NCBI RefSeq assembly: GCF_000758305.1
Contig: NZ_CP009458.1
Location: forward strand, 3,782,001-3,846,000
Direction: 5' to 3'
DNA: 64,000 bases
Origin: Cedecea neteri
Lineage (GTDB): Bacteria > Pseudomonadota > Gammaproteobacteria > Enterobacterales > Enterobacteriaceae
A model generated the notes under the pieces. It saw nothing but the letters and a program-made list of their open reading frames with translations. It was not told the DNA's origin and did no database searches. A program made the position numbers and the translations under genes. Shown here piece by piece: positions 16,488 to 25,200 of this stretch (its first letter is position 1; each line of letters opens with the position of its first letter).

Positions 16488-18422
16488 ATGCTTCAGGATA
16501 ACCCGCTGCTCGCGCAGCTAAAACAGCAACTGCATTCACAGACTCCACGCGCTGAAGGCGTGGTGAAAGGCACGGAAAAAGGGTTCGGCTTCCTCGAAGT
16601 CGACGCGAATAAAAGCTACTTTATTCCACCGCCGCAGATGAAAAAAGTGATGCACGGCGACCGTATCAGCGCCGTCATCCACACCGATAAAGACCGTGAG
16701 TCCGCCGAGCCGGAAACGCTTATCGAACCTTTCCTGACGCGTTTTGTTGGCCGCGTTCAGAAAAAAGACGACCGCCTGTCAATTGTGCCGGATCACCCAC
16801 TGCTGAGAGATGCCATTCAGTGCCGCGCGGCGCGCGATGTGACGCATGACTTCCAGAACGGTGACTGGGCAGTGGCTGAAATGCGCCGTCACCCGCTGAA
16901 GGGCGATCGTGGCTTCTACGCCGAGTTAACCCAATTCATCACCTTCGGCGACGATCATCTCGCACCGTGGTGGGTGACACTGTCACGTCATAATCTTGAA
17001 CGCGAAGCGCCAGACGGCGTGGCCACCGAAATGCTTGACGATGGTCTGGTGCGCGAAGACTTAACGTCGCTGGATTTTGTCACCATCGACAGCGCCAGCA
17101 CCGAAGATATGGACGATGCGCTGTACGTTGAAGAACTTGCTGACGGCAAACTGCAGCTGACCGTGGCCATCGCTGACCCAACGGCGTGGATCGCGGAAGG
17201 CAGCAAGCTCGACGGCATCGCCAAAATTCGCGCTTTCACCAACTATCTGCCTGGCTTCAACATTCCAATGCTGCCGCGCGAGCTGTCAGACGACCTCTGC
17301 TCCCTGCGTGCCAACGTTGTCCGCCCTGTCCTCGCCTGCCGCATGACCATTGAGCAGGACGGCGCTATCGCCAGCGACATTCATTTCTTCGCCGCGAATA
17401 TCGAGTCTAAAGCCAAGCTGGTTTATGACGAAGTTTCTGACTGGCTGGAAGAGAAAGGTGGCTGGCAGCCGCAGAGCGACGCCATTGCACAGCAAATTCG
17501 CCTGCTGCATCGCGTTTGCCTGGCCCGCAGCGAATGGCGTCAGACCCACGCGCTGGTCTTTAAAGATCGCCCGGATTATCGCTTTATTTTGGGCGAGAAA
17601 GGCGAAGTGTTGGATATCGTGGCCGAGCCGCGCCGCATCGCAAACCGTATCGTTGAAGAGTCGATGATTGCGGCTAACGTTTGTGCGGCCATCGTGCTGC
17701 GCGAGAAGCTGGGCTTCGGGATTTATAACGTTCATACCGGTTTCGACCCGGCTAATACTGAACAGCTGGCCACCATGCTGCAAACCCACGGCATCACCGT
17801 GGACGCGCAGGAAGTGCTGACGCTGGAAGGCTTCTGCAAGCTGCGCCGCGAACTGGACGCTCAGCCGACCGGGTTCCTGGACAGCCGCATTCGTCGTTAC
17901 CAGTCGTTCGCGGAGATCAGCACCGAGCCAGGCCCACACTTCGGCCTGGGCCTGGAAGCCTACGCCACCTGGACTTCCCCAATCCGTAAATTCGGCGATA
18001 TGGTTAACCACCGTTTGCTGAAAGCGATTATTAAAGGCGAAGCGGCGGCTCGTCCGACGGAAGACACTACCGTCCAGATGGCGGAACGCCGTCGTCTAAA
18101 CCGGATGGCCGAGCGTGACGTGGGCGACTGGCTGTACGCTCGTTTCCTGAGCCCGAAAGCCGGCACCGATACTCGCTTCGCGGCAGAGATTATCGATGTC
18201 AGCCGCGGCGGGATGCGCGTGCGTCTGGTGGAAAACGGCGCTGTCGCATTTATCCCTGCGCCATTCATCCACGCGGTACGTGATGAACTGGTTTGCAGCC
18301 AGGAAAACGGCACCGTGCAGATCAAAGGCGAAGTGGTTTATAAAGTGACCGACGTTATCGACGTAACCATCGCGGAAGTTCGCATGGAAACGCGCAGCGT
18401 TATCGCTCGCCCTGCTGCCTGA
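16488..18422 (+). CDS. rnb: Exoribonuclease II (RNase II)
   Basis: 644 residues, equal to E. coli RNase II. Order: two N-terminal cold-shock domains (about 1-170), the RNB catalytic domain with the acidic cluster in STEDMDDALYVEEL (about 203-216), and a C-terminal S1 domain (about 560-640). It degrades single-stranded RNA 3' to 5'. Followed by a strong terminator at 18441. Confidence 0.98.
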   Translation: MLQDNPLLAQLKQQLHSQTPRAEGVVKGTEKGFGFLEVDANKSYFIPPPQMKKVMHGDRISAVIHTDKDRESAEPETLIEPFLTRFVGRVQKKDDRLSIVPDHPLLRDAIQCRAARDVTHDFQNGDWAVAEMRRHPLKGDRGFYAELTQFITFGDDHLAPWWVTLSRHNLEREAPDGVATEMLDDGLVREDLTSLDFVTIDSASTEDMDDALYVEELADGKLQLTVAIADPTAWIAEGSKLDGIAKIRAFTNYLPGFNIPMLPRELSDDLCSLRANVVRPVLACRMTIEQDGAIASDIHFFAANIESKAKLVYDEVSDWLEEKGGWQPQSDAIAQQIRLLHRVCLARSEWRQTHALVFKDRPDYRFILGEKGEVLDIVAEPRRIANRIVEESMIAANVCAAIVLREKLGFGIYNVHTGFDPANTEQLATMLQTHGITVDAQEVLTLEGFCKLRRELDAQPTGFLDSRIRRYQSFAEISTEPGPHFGLGLEAYATWTSPIRKFGDMVNHRLLKAIIKGEAAARPTEDTTVQMAERRRLNRMAERDVGDWLYARFLSPKAGTDTRFAAEIIDVSRGGMRVRLVENGAVAFIPAPFIHAVRDELVCSQENGTVQIKGEVVYKVTDVIDVTIAEVRMETRSVIARPAA

Positions 18423-18440
18423 TCCTGATTTTCACCGTAT

Positions 18441-18468
18441 AAAGCCGGGCGCTCTGCCCGGCTTTTTC
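18441..18468 (+). terminator. rnb terminator
   Basis: AAAGCCGGGC-GCTCT-GCCCGGCTTTTT: a perfect stem with a T tail. Confidence 0.9.
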
Positions 18469-18618
18469 ATTTCTGCCCTCTCAATGTGCCGATATATTGC
18501 ACATCCTCTGCAAAAACAAGATCTTTTCCTCTTTACCAGGGCTTTAACATCGGCCGTCTGTTGCTACTATAAATAATAGATTTAGGTGATATTTTTCCCC
18601 TGAGGCTCAGGAGCACGA

Positions 18619-20610
18619 ATGAAAGACGATTTGGAGCAGAACCTGCTTTATCGTTACCTGGGGACGACCAGCCCCTACTGGCGTCTACCGGCGGACAGCA
18701 ACGCCCTTCAACTGGCGGCCAGCGAAGATTCAGACACCGGCCAGGTGGTGGCGTTGGACATGGCACAGGCCGACGAAATTCGCCAGATGACGGTGATTAC
18801 CTCCAGCCTGACCATGACGCTGTCGCTGTTCGGCATAGAAGTGCCGGTGCATATGGTCGGCCGCAAAGTGTCTAAACGCGAATGGGCGGGCACCGCCTCG
18901 GCCTGGCATGATACCCATTCGGTAGCTCGCGACCTGGTGCAGGGCCTCTCTTTTGCCGAGCAGGTTGTCTCTGAAGCGAATTCCGTGATTGTCATTCTTG
19001 ATAAACAGGGAAATATTCAGCGCTTCAACCGGTTAAGTGAAGAATACACCGGGATGAAAGAGCATGAGGTCATCGGTCAGAATGTCTTTAAGCTGTTTAT
19101 GAGCCGCAGCGAAGCCGCCGCCTCAAAGCGCAATATCAGCGGATTTTTTCGCAACGGCAGCTCCTATGAAGTTGAGCGTTGGGTCAAAACCCGCAAAGGT
19201 CAGCGGCTGTTTTTGTTCCGCAACAAGTTTGTCCACAGCGGCAGCGGTAAAAACGAAATCTATCTGATTTGCTCCGGCACCGACATTACCGAAGAACGCC
19301 GCGCGCAGGAGCGGCTGCGGGTGCTGGCCAATACCGATACCATCACTGGATTGCCTAACCGCAACGCCATTTACGACCTGATCACCGAGGCCATTGCCAA
19401 ACGGGGCGACACGCAGGTCGGTATTGTCTATCTGGACCTCGATAACTTTAAAAAAGTGAACGATGCCTACGGTCACATGTTTGGCGATCAGCTGCTGCAG
19501 GCCGTGTCGCTGGCGATTTTAAGCTGCCTTGAAGAAGGCCAGGTGCTGGCGCGCCTCGGGGGTGATGAATTTATCGTGCTGGCAACAAACACCTCTCAGG
19601 GCTCGCTGGAAGCGATGTCTTCCCGCATTCTGACCCGCCTGAAGCAACCCTTCAGGATTGGCCTGATTGAGGTCTACAGCGGCTGTTCACTGGGTATCTC
19701 CCTTGCCCCGCAGCACGGCGATGAACGAGAGAATCTGATTCGCAACGCCGATACGGCGATGTATACCGCCAAAGAGAGCGGCCGCGGGAAGTTTTGCGTG
19801 TTCTCGCCAGAGATGAATCAGCGGGTGTTTGAGTATTTGTGGCTGGATACCAATCTGCGTAAAGCGCTGGATAACGATCAGTTGGTGATTCATTACCAGC
19901 CGAAAATGACCTGGCGCGGTGAAATCCGTAGCCTGGAGGCGCTGGTGCGCTGGCAATCGCCGGAACGAGGTCTTATTCCTCCGCAGGGCTTTATTTCCTA
20001 TGCGGAAGAGTCCGGCCTGATTGTGCCGCTTGGGCGCTGGGTGATGGTCAGCGTTGTGCAGCAGGTAGCTAAGTGGCGGGACAAAGGCATTAATCTCCGC
20101 GTGGCGGTCAACGTGTCCGCCCGCCAGCTTGCCGATCAGACTATTTTTAGCGATCTCAAACAGGCACTGAAAGATCTGAATTTTGAATACTGCCCGATTG
20201 ACGTTGAGCTAACCGAGAGCTGTCTTATCGAGAACGAAGAGCTGGCGCTGTCGGTTATCAAGCAATTTAGTCAACTGGGCGCACAGGTGCACCTGGATGA
20301 CTTCGGCACAGGGTATTCGTCTTTATCGCAGCTGGCGCGCTTCCCTATCGATGCCATTAAGCTCGATCAGTCCTTTGTGCGCGATGTGCATAAACACTCA
20401 GTGTCTCAGTCGCTGGTGAGAGCCATTGTGGCCGTGGCGCAGGCGCTGAATCTGCAGGTCATCGCCGAGGGCGTAGAAAATCAAAAAGAAGACGCCTTTC
20501 TTACCAAGAACGGCGTCAACGAACGGCAGGGGTTCTTATTTGCAAAACCAATGCCCGCAGCCGTGTTTGAGCGTTGGTTTAAGCGCTATCAGGCCAGAAC
20601 AAAGCGCTAG
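18619..20610 (+). CDS. rpfR: RpfR (PdeR/Gmr orthologue): DSF receptor with PAS-GGDEF-EAL domains
   Basis: 663 residues (E. coli PdeR 661). Order: an N-terminal region (1-100) that in RpfR proteins binds RpfF, a PAS domain (about 113-225) that binds the cis-2-dodecenoic acid signal, GGDEF (314-318 intact) and EAL (440-442 intact, with DDFGTGYSS near 565). It synthesises and mainly degrades cyclic di-GMP in response to the signal. E. coli has this gene but no rpfF. Here rpfF follows tail-to-tail, the stops sharing CTAG at 20607-20610. A TATAAATAAT box lies upstream. Confidence 0.93.
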   Translation: MKDDLEQNLLYRYLGTTSPYWRLPADSNALQLAASEDSDTGQVVALDMAQADEIRQMTVITSSLTMTLSLFGIEVPVHMVGRKVSKREWAGTASAWHDTHSVARDLVQGLSFAEQVVSEANSVIVILDKQGNIQRFNRLSEEYTGMKEHEVIGQNVFKLFMSRSEAAASKRNISGFFRNGSSYEVERWVKTRKGQRLFLFRNKFVHSGSGKNEIYLICSGTDITEERRAQERLRVLANTDTITGLPNRNAIYDLITEAIAKRGDTQVGIVYLDLDNFKKVNDAYGHMFGDQLLQAVSLAILSCLEEGQVLARLGGDEFIVLATNTSQGSLEAMSSRILTRLKQPFRIGLIEVYSGCSLGISLAPQHGDERENLIRNADTAMYTAKESGRGKFCVFSPEMNQRVFEYLWLDTNLRKALDNDQLVIHYQPKMTWRGEIRSLEALVRWQSPERGLIPPQGFISYAEESGLIVPLGRWVMVSVVQQVAKWRDKGINLRVAVNVSARQLADQTIFSDLKQALKDLNFEYCPIDVELTESCLIENEELALSVIKQFSQLGAQVHLDDFGTGYSSLSQLARFPIDAIKLDQSFVRDVHKHSVSQSLVRAIVAVAQALNLQVIAEGVENQKEDAFLTKNGVNERQGFLFAKPMPAAVFERWFKRYQARTKR

Positions 20611-21476
20611 CCCGCTTTACGCAAAGCCGTTGAAGTATGGCGGTTTTGCAGCATGACCAGCCGCTCCATATAAGCAATATCCTTGTCTTCAAGGCAGAAC
20701 GCGGCATCCACCCAGTCTTCGGTGATGTCCATCAACTCTGAGCGCGGCAGCTGTAACACGCGCTGACGCGCGCGCAGCATGGCTTTCACGCCGTTAAGTT
20801 TAGGCTGCAGGGTATCGATGAAGGTGCGCGTGGCCAGGTATCCCTGCCCCGGCTCAAACAGCTGATCCACCAGCCCGTGCTGCTGGTACCACTCCGCCGT
20901 GTGTGACTCGCCTTTATAAATCAACTCTTCGGCAAGTTTCATCCCGGAACGTCGCGCGACCAGAGAATAAGCCCCCATACCGGGGAACAGGTTGAAGGCA
21001 ATTTCCGGGAACCCCAGCCTGGCATCGCGCTGCGCCAGCAGGAAATGGTGCGCGAGTGCCGCCTCAAATCCGCCGCCAAGGGCACTGCCCTCAACCATCG
21101 CCAGACTGATCGCCCCCGTATCAAAACCACGAGACGCAGCGTGCACGCAGTCCACACAGGCGCGGGCATAGGCGCGAAGTGCCTCCCGACGTCCATTCCG
21201 AATAGTTTCTACAAAAAAACCTAAATCGCCGCCGGTATTGTACATCCCGGGGACCAGCGATCCGGTCACCCAGAAATCGACTTTAAATCCGGCCTTCTGG
21301 ACGATATATCCGAGGTTCATTATTTCCTCGATAAGTCCGTGATTGAAGCAGGGACGCGGGCGGGCACGAAGCATCATCCAGACGGTACGGCGCTCTTCTT
21401 CGTAATATCCAGACAGTTGAGTAAAACGTGCAGTATCAGTAAAGAGTTTGCAGGTTGGTTGGTTGATAACTGTCAT
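20607..21476 (-). CDS. rpfF: RpfF, DSF-family quorum signal synthase
   Basis: 289 residues from ATG 21476, chosen because GAGGA lies 7 nt upstream; an in-frame ATG at 21509 lacks a clear site. Crotonase/enoyl-CoA hydratase fold. GSALGGGFEAAL and LGFPEIAFNLFPGMGAYS contain the two glutamates (E138, E158) corresponding to catalytic E141/E161 of Xanthomonas RpfF. It should make a cis-2-unsaturated fatty acid signal from acyl-ACP by dehydratase and thioesterase steps. Convergent with its receptor gene rpfR. The signal chain length cannot be read from sequence. Confidence 0.94.
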   Translation of the reverse strand: MTVINQPTCKLFTDTARFTQLSGYYEEERRTVWMMLRARPRPCFNHGLIEEIMNLGYIVQKAGFKVDFWVTGSLVPGMYNTGGDLGFFVETIRNGRREALRAYARACVDCVHAASRGFDTGAISLAMVEGSALGGGFEAALAHHFLLAQRDARLGFPEIAFNLFPGMGAYSLVARRSGMKLAEELIYKGESHTAEWYQQHGLVDQLFEPGQGYLATRTFIDTLQPKLNGVKAMLRARQRVLQLPRSELMDITEDWVDAAFCLEDKDIAYMERLVMLQNRHTSTALRKAG

Positions 21477-21698
21477 AGCCAGATCCTCATTAAATGAATG
21501 TGCGGTCATCGCAGGATCAGACTAATCCACGCCCGTAGTTTGATGAATGCAGCGTAAGGATTAATAATTAATGCTTATATGTTGTGCGATAATTTATTGA
21601 AGAATAAGGCTAAGAATTCGCCGACTGCCCTTCTCTTTATCGGCTATTTTTTGCATTATGGGCGAATGATTGATTCCCTAACACAGACAGGATTAACA

Positions 21699-21881
21699 AT
21701 GCCAACACTGGATCCGCAGCAGCTTGCCAAACGTATTGATACCGTGCTGGATATTCTGGTTGCCAAAGATTATGCCTCCGCGATAAACAACCTTGAGATC
21801 CTCAAAGCTGAATTACTGAGCATAAATAACGACGAAAATAAGCAGGACGGCGAGCAAAAAAAATCGCCCTGGGAAATTTAA
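21699..21881 (+). CDS. yciZ: YciZ, DUF2525 small protein
   Basis: 60 residues from ATG 21699 (E. coli YciZ 57), preceded by AGGA. The core RIDTVLDILVAKDY and NLEILKAELL and the terminal PWEI match E. coli YciZ. A longer frame begins at 21579 but its extra 40 residues are not family-like. Function unknown; predicted soluble and helical. The E. coli neighbours (pdeR side, yciT side) are conserved, except that rcnAR and fsaA-pflEF lie between it and yciT. Confidence 0.88.
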   Translation: MPTLDPQQLAKRIDTVLDILVAKDYASAINNLEILKAELLSINNDENKQDGEQKKSPWEI

Positions 21882-21894
21882 ATTTTCTGGCCGA

Positions 21895-21928
21895 AAAAGC
21901 AGCCCAAAATAAAGGCTGCTTTTCTTTT
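21895..21928. terminator. Bidirectional terminator between yciZ and rcnA
   Basis: AAAAGCAGCC-CAAAATAAA-GGCTGCTTTT with T-rich flanks on both strands. It serves the convergent yciZ (+) and rcnA (-). Confidence 0.9.
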
Positions 21929-21949
21929 ATACAATCATAGTGAAAGCGT

Positions 21950-23065
21950 TCAGTGAACCAGGCCGGTCCAGCCCTGGATGGCCATATATATTCCCATCGC
22001 CGCAATCAGAATGCTGGAAAAGTAAGGTGCTCTTCTGGCCACGGTGTTAAATCCACTCCAGCGTTTTGCCACCTGACGAACGCCAACCGCCGCGCTCACG
22101 CCAACGGTCACCAGCGTCAATGCCAGACCCACGCTAAAACCGATAACCAGCGTTGCCCCCAGCACCAGCGCCTTAAGCTGCAGGCAAATCAGTAAGACGG
22201 TTATGGCCGCGGGGCATGGGATAAGCCCTCCGGTCAGGCCAAACAGTAAAATTTGCCCGTTGGTGACATCTTTGTTGGTAAAACGGCGCTTAATGTCATT
22301 GGCATGCGCCAGCTCATGCGCATCCTGATACTCCCTGGAGCCCACTTCCAGCCCCTCGGTTCCCGCATGGCTGTGGTCATGATCGTGCTCGTGGAACGCC
22401 AGATCGTAATCGTGGCTGTGCCCACGATGGCCAAACGAAACACGGACGTTGAAGTTATGAGGTTCCGGGACAATCGCCGTCGACTCCATGTAGTCGCCAC
22501 AATCTACAAACTGGAAGACCTGGGAAAATCCCCCCTCCTCGCGCCTGGTCACCAACGAGATGTCCCCTGGAGCCCATTTTCTTCGGCTGAGATTGCGCAA
22601 ACGCCAGCGTGGGGGTTGGCCCTGCTCAAAGATCGAAAGCTCAACCAGGCCGTGGCCGGTGTCTATTCGTTTGGTTTCATCGTCGTGGTGATGCTCTTTT
22701 GCCTGCGACTCTGTCAGCCAGTTTTGCTCTCCCTTCCAGGTGCGCCAGAACATCCAGAATGCGGTGCCCAGCACAATGACGGCAGAAATTAACTGCAGCC
22801 ACGGCTCGGCAGACTCCGCGGTAAAACGCTGGCTGATGTACATCCCGCCAAACGCGATGAGCCAGACAATGGCCGTATGGGAAAGCGTTGCCGCAAGGCC
22901 AAGCATGATCGCCTGTCTGGCCGTGCCTTTAATGGCGATGATAAACGCCGCCATCATGGTCTTTGAATGCCCGGGTTCAAGTCCATGCAGGGCACCAAGC
23001 AAAATTGCACTGGGGATAAACAGCCAGGCATTGCCTTGCTGGAGAAGCGTAGTGAATTCAGTCAT
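21950..23065 (-). CDS. rcnA: RcnA, nickel/cobalt efflux protein with an enlarged cytosolic or periplasmic loop
   Basis: 371 residues from ATG 23065 (starting MTEFTTLLQQGNAW as in E. coli); an earlier start at 23119 would add 18 unlikely residues. E. coli RcnA is 274. The N-terminal half (1-118, with GALHGLEPGHSKTMMA) and C-terminal half (about 245-371, with GLTGGLIPCPAAITVLL) align well. The His-rich loop is expanded by about 90 residues (about 131-222) of non-His, beta-rich-looking sequence between an HHHDD and an HEHDHDHSH tract. Divergent from its regulator rcnR; rcnB is absent. Confidence 0.93.
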   Translation of the reverse strand: MTEFTTLLQQGNAWLFIPSAILLGALHGLEPGHSKTMMAAFIIAIKGTARQAIMLGLAATLSHTAIVWLIAFGGMYISQRFTAESAEPWLQLISAVIVLGTAFWMFWRTWKGEQNWLTESQAKEHHHDDETKRIDTGHGLVELSIFEQGQPPRWRLRNLSRRKWAPGDISLVTRREEGGFSQVFQFVDCGDYMESTAIVPEPHNFNVRVSFGHRGHSHDYDLAFHEHDHDHSHAGTEGLEVGSREYQDAHELAHANDIKRRFTNKDVTNGQILLFGLTGGLIPCPAAITVLLICLQLKALVLGATLVIGFSVGLALTLVTVGVSAAVGVRQVAKRWSGFNTVARRAPYFSSILIAAMGIYMAIQGWTGLVH

Positions 23066-23101
23066 TGGGATCATTCTTGCTGAGATGCGGGATCTGAATT
23101 C

Positions 23102-23136
23102 TACTCCCCCCCAGTACAAAATACTACCCCCCAGTA
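23102..23136. promoter_or_regulatory. Two RcnR operators in the rcnA-rcnR intergenic region
   Basis: TACT-C7-AGTA (23102-23116) and TACTA-C6-AGTA (23122-23136) are TACT/AGTA palindromes around a G/C tract, the pattern bound by RcnR. Spaced 20 bp centre to centre in the divergent promoter region. Confidence 0.88.
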
Positions 23137-23183
23137 GATTTGTAATAGTATCATTATGAAGTTCTTCTCAGAGGGAAATTCAC

Positions 23184-23456
23184 ATGTCACATACCATTCG
23201 CGACAGACAAAAGCTCAAGGCCCGGACCAGTAAGATCCAGGGACAAGTGATTGCGCTTAAAAAGATGCTTGATGAACCGCATGAGTGCGCCGCAGTCCTG
23301 CAGCAAATTGCCGCCATTCGAGGGGCGGTAAACGGATTAATGCGCGAGGTGATTAAAGGGCATCTGACGGAGCATATCGTGCATGAGGTAGACGAAGTGA
23401 AGCGTGAGGAGGATCTGGATGTGATCCTGAAAGTGCTGGATTCCTACATTAAATAG
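23184..23456 (+). CDS. rcnR: RcnR, Ni/Co-responsive repressor
   Basis: 90 residues, the same length as E. coli RcnR. CsoR/RcnR family four-helix repressor. The metal ligands His3, Cys35, His60 and His64 are all present. Metal binding releases it from the rcnA-rcnR operators upstream. Ends before a GC hairpin and convergent fsaA. Confidence 0.97.
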   Translation: MSHTIRDRQKLKARTSKIQGQVIALKKMLDEPHECAAVLQQIAAIRGAVNGLMREVIKGHLTEHIVHEVDEVKREEDLDVILKVLDSYIK

Positions 23457-23469
23457 GCTTTACGTGACA

Positions 23470-23487
23470 GCCACCGCGAACGGTGGC
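23470..23487. terminator. Hairpin between convergent rcnR and fsaA
   Basis: GCCACCG-CGAA-CGGTGGC, a perfect 7-bp stem without a T tract on either side. Possible transcription end or processing structure. Confidence 0.4.
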
Positions 23488-23496
23488 CATAAATGA

Positions 23497-24159
23497 TTAG
23501 AGCGTTAATGAGCCAAACGCCCCTTGCCAGTCTTTTTCAAAACCGCTTATCGCCGCCGTCACCGCAGGCGTGACCAGCATCTGTTCGACCACATCAAGCG
23601 GCAGCGTGATCGCTTCGCAACCGGCCAGAAGACATGACATCGCCTGATGCGGGGTGCGGAAGCTGGCCGCCAGCACTTTCGCATCAGGGGCATGCAGCGT
23701 CAGAAGCTGCTGGAGATCCTGCACCATCTGAATACCGTCCCCGCCCTGAGCATCGAGCCGGTTCACATAAGGCGCAACGTATTCAGCGCCCGCCAGCGCG
23801 GCCAGTAGCCCCTGCGTCGCGCCATAAACTGCCGTCCCGAGCGTTGGGATCCCGAGGACTTTAAGCTGCTTGAGTGCTGCCAGGCCTTCTGGCGTAGTGG
23901 GAACTTTAACCACCAACCCCGGTACACGCGTGGTTAACAGCTGCGCCTCTTTCACCATTTCATCGGCCTGGTTCGCAATCACCTGAGCAAACAGCTTACC
24001 TTCTCCCCCCAGCGCGTCCTGCAGCGCAGGGAGCACTTCCCACAGGGAAATACCCGCTTTGGCAACGATAGAAGGATTGGTAGTTACGCCCTGCAGCGGC
24101 AGAACACGGGCCAGGCGCTTAACGGCGGCAACATCGGCGGTATCTAAATACAGTTCCAT
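23497..24159 (-). CDS. fsaA: Fructose-6-phosphate aldolase (FsaA-type)
   Basis: 220 residues from ATG 24159 (E. coli FsaA and FsaB are both 220); an upstream start at 24183 adds 8 residues. Transaldolase-like barrel with the Schiff-base Lys85 (VVKVP) and Gln59, Thr109 and Tyr131 all present. It cleaves fructose 6-phosphate to dihydroxyacetone and glyceraldehyde 3-phosphate in vitro. Divergent from pflE-pflF with a 136-bp shared control region. In E. coli fsaA also neighbours ybiY/ybiW, so the trio has moved as a unit. Confidence 0.93.
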   Translation of the reverse strand: MELYLDTADVAAVKRLARVLPLQGVTTNPSIVAKAGISLWEVLPALQDALGGEGKLFAQVIANQADEMVKEAQLLTTRVPGLVVKVPTTPEGLAALKQLKVLGIPTLGTAVYGATQGLLAALAGAEYVAPYVNRLDAQGGDGIQMVQDLQQLLTLHAPDAKVLAASFRTPHQAMSCLLAGCEAITLPLDVVEQMLVTPAVTAAISGFEKDWQGAFGSLTL

Positions 24160-24242
24160 TACGCTCTCCAGAATTAGAGTCATCTCTCATTGAACGCATC
24201 ATAACCCGGCTGTCGATTGTTTAGCTGATCAATATCAATATA

Positions 24243-24279
24243 ACTTTCATTCGAAAGTAATTTAATTTACGAAAGAAAC
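24243..24279. promoter_or_regulatory. Candidate DeoR-family operator in the fsaA / pflE control region
   Basis: A 16-bp palindrome ACTTTC-ATTC-GAAAGT (24243-24258) is followed 18 bp on by a related site TACGAAAGAAAC. CTTTCG-like repeats are typical of DeoR-family operators, and a DeoR-family gene (yciT) ends this cluster. Binding is inferred. Confidence 0.45.
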
Positions 24280-24295
24280 AAGATGAGATAATGCC

Positions 24296-25195
24296 ATGCT
24301 GTTCAATATTCAGCGCTACTCCACGCACGATGGTCCAGGGATCCGCACGGTGGTCTTCCTGAAAGGATGCTCGCTAGGCTGCCGCTGGTGCCAGAATCCC
24401 GAAAGCCGCAGCCGGGAATGCGACGTTTTGCTGGACCGCCGTTTGTGCATCAAAGGGTGCGAACTTTGCCAGCAGGCCGCTCCAGACGTAATTTCCCATG
24501 TTAACGGCGAACTGGTTATTGCTCGCGGTAAACTCAGTGCGGAGGCGATAAATGCACTGAGAGAATGCTGCCCTACCCAGGCACTGATCGTTTGCGGCGA
24601 AGTAAAAACGGCAGATTCTATTATGGCCACCGTGCTACGCGACAAGCCTTTTTATGCTCGCAGCGGAGGGGGAATTACGCTTTCCGGCGGGGAACCTTTT
24701 ATGCAGCCCGACCTGGCGCGGGAACTACTCCAGCGCAGCAAAGAAGCCGACCTGCACACCGCCGTGGAATCCTGCCTGCATGTGCCGTGGAAATACATCG
24801 AACCTTCATTGCCTTTTTTAGATTTGCTGCTGGCGGATCTTAAGCACGTAGACAAAGCGCGCTTTCAGCAATGGACCGACGGCAACGCCGAACGTGTGAT
24901 GGATAATTTTCGCAAGCTGGCCGCCCGCGGCGTAGAGATGACCATTCGCGTGCCATTGATTCCCGATTTTAACGCCGATGAACGTTCCATCCGCGCCATC
25001 AGTGATTTTGCCGCCGACGAAATTGGTGCGAAATCCATCCATTTTCTGCCGTATCACACCTTAGGGATTAACAAATATCACCTGTTGGGTCAGCCCTATC
25101 TGGCCGCCAGCAGGCCACTTGATGCACCAGACCTTCTGCACTTCGCCGAACAGTACGCCAGCCAAAAAGGCATGACAGCCTGGATTAGAGGATAA
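24296..25195 (+). CDS. pflE: PflE (YbiY), glycyl-radical enzyme activase
   Basis: 299 residues (E. coli PflE/YbiY 308). Radical SAM protein with the CxxxCxxC cluster motif at Cys25, Cys29, Cys32 (GCSLGCRWCQ), plus a second Cys-rich insert (CIKGCELC at 51-58 and CC at 91-92) as in ferredoxin-like GRE activases. GGGITLSGGEP is the SAM-binding GGE region. It installs the glycyl radical on PflF, encoded 5 bp downstream. Works only anaerobically. Confidence 0.93.
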   Translation: MLFNIQRYSTHDGPGIRTVVFLKGCSLGCRWCQNPESRSRECDVLLDRRLCIKGCELCQQAAPDVISHVNGELVIARGKLSAEAINALRECCPTQALIVCGEVKTADSIMATVLRDKPFYARSGGGITLSGGEPFMQPDLARELLQRSKEADLHTAVESCLHVPWKYIEPSLPFLDLLLADLKHVDKARFQQWTDGNAERVMDNFRKLAARGVEMTIRVPLIPDFNADERSIRAISDFAADEIGAKSIHFLPYHTLGINKYHLLGQPYLAASRPLDAPDLLHFAEQYASQKGMTAWIRG

Positions 25196-25200
25196 TCATC

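Noticed and set aside
21579..21698. N-terminal extension of YciZ
   Set aside because: The extra 40 residues are not like YciZ, and ATG 21699 has an AGGA site and the family length.
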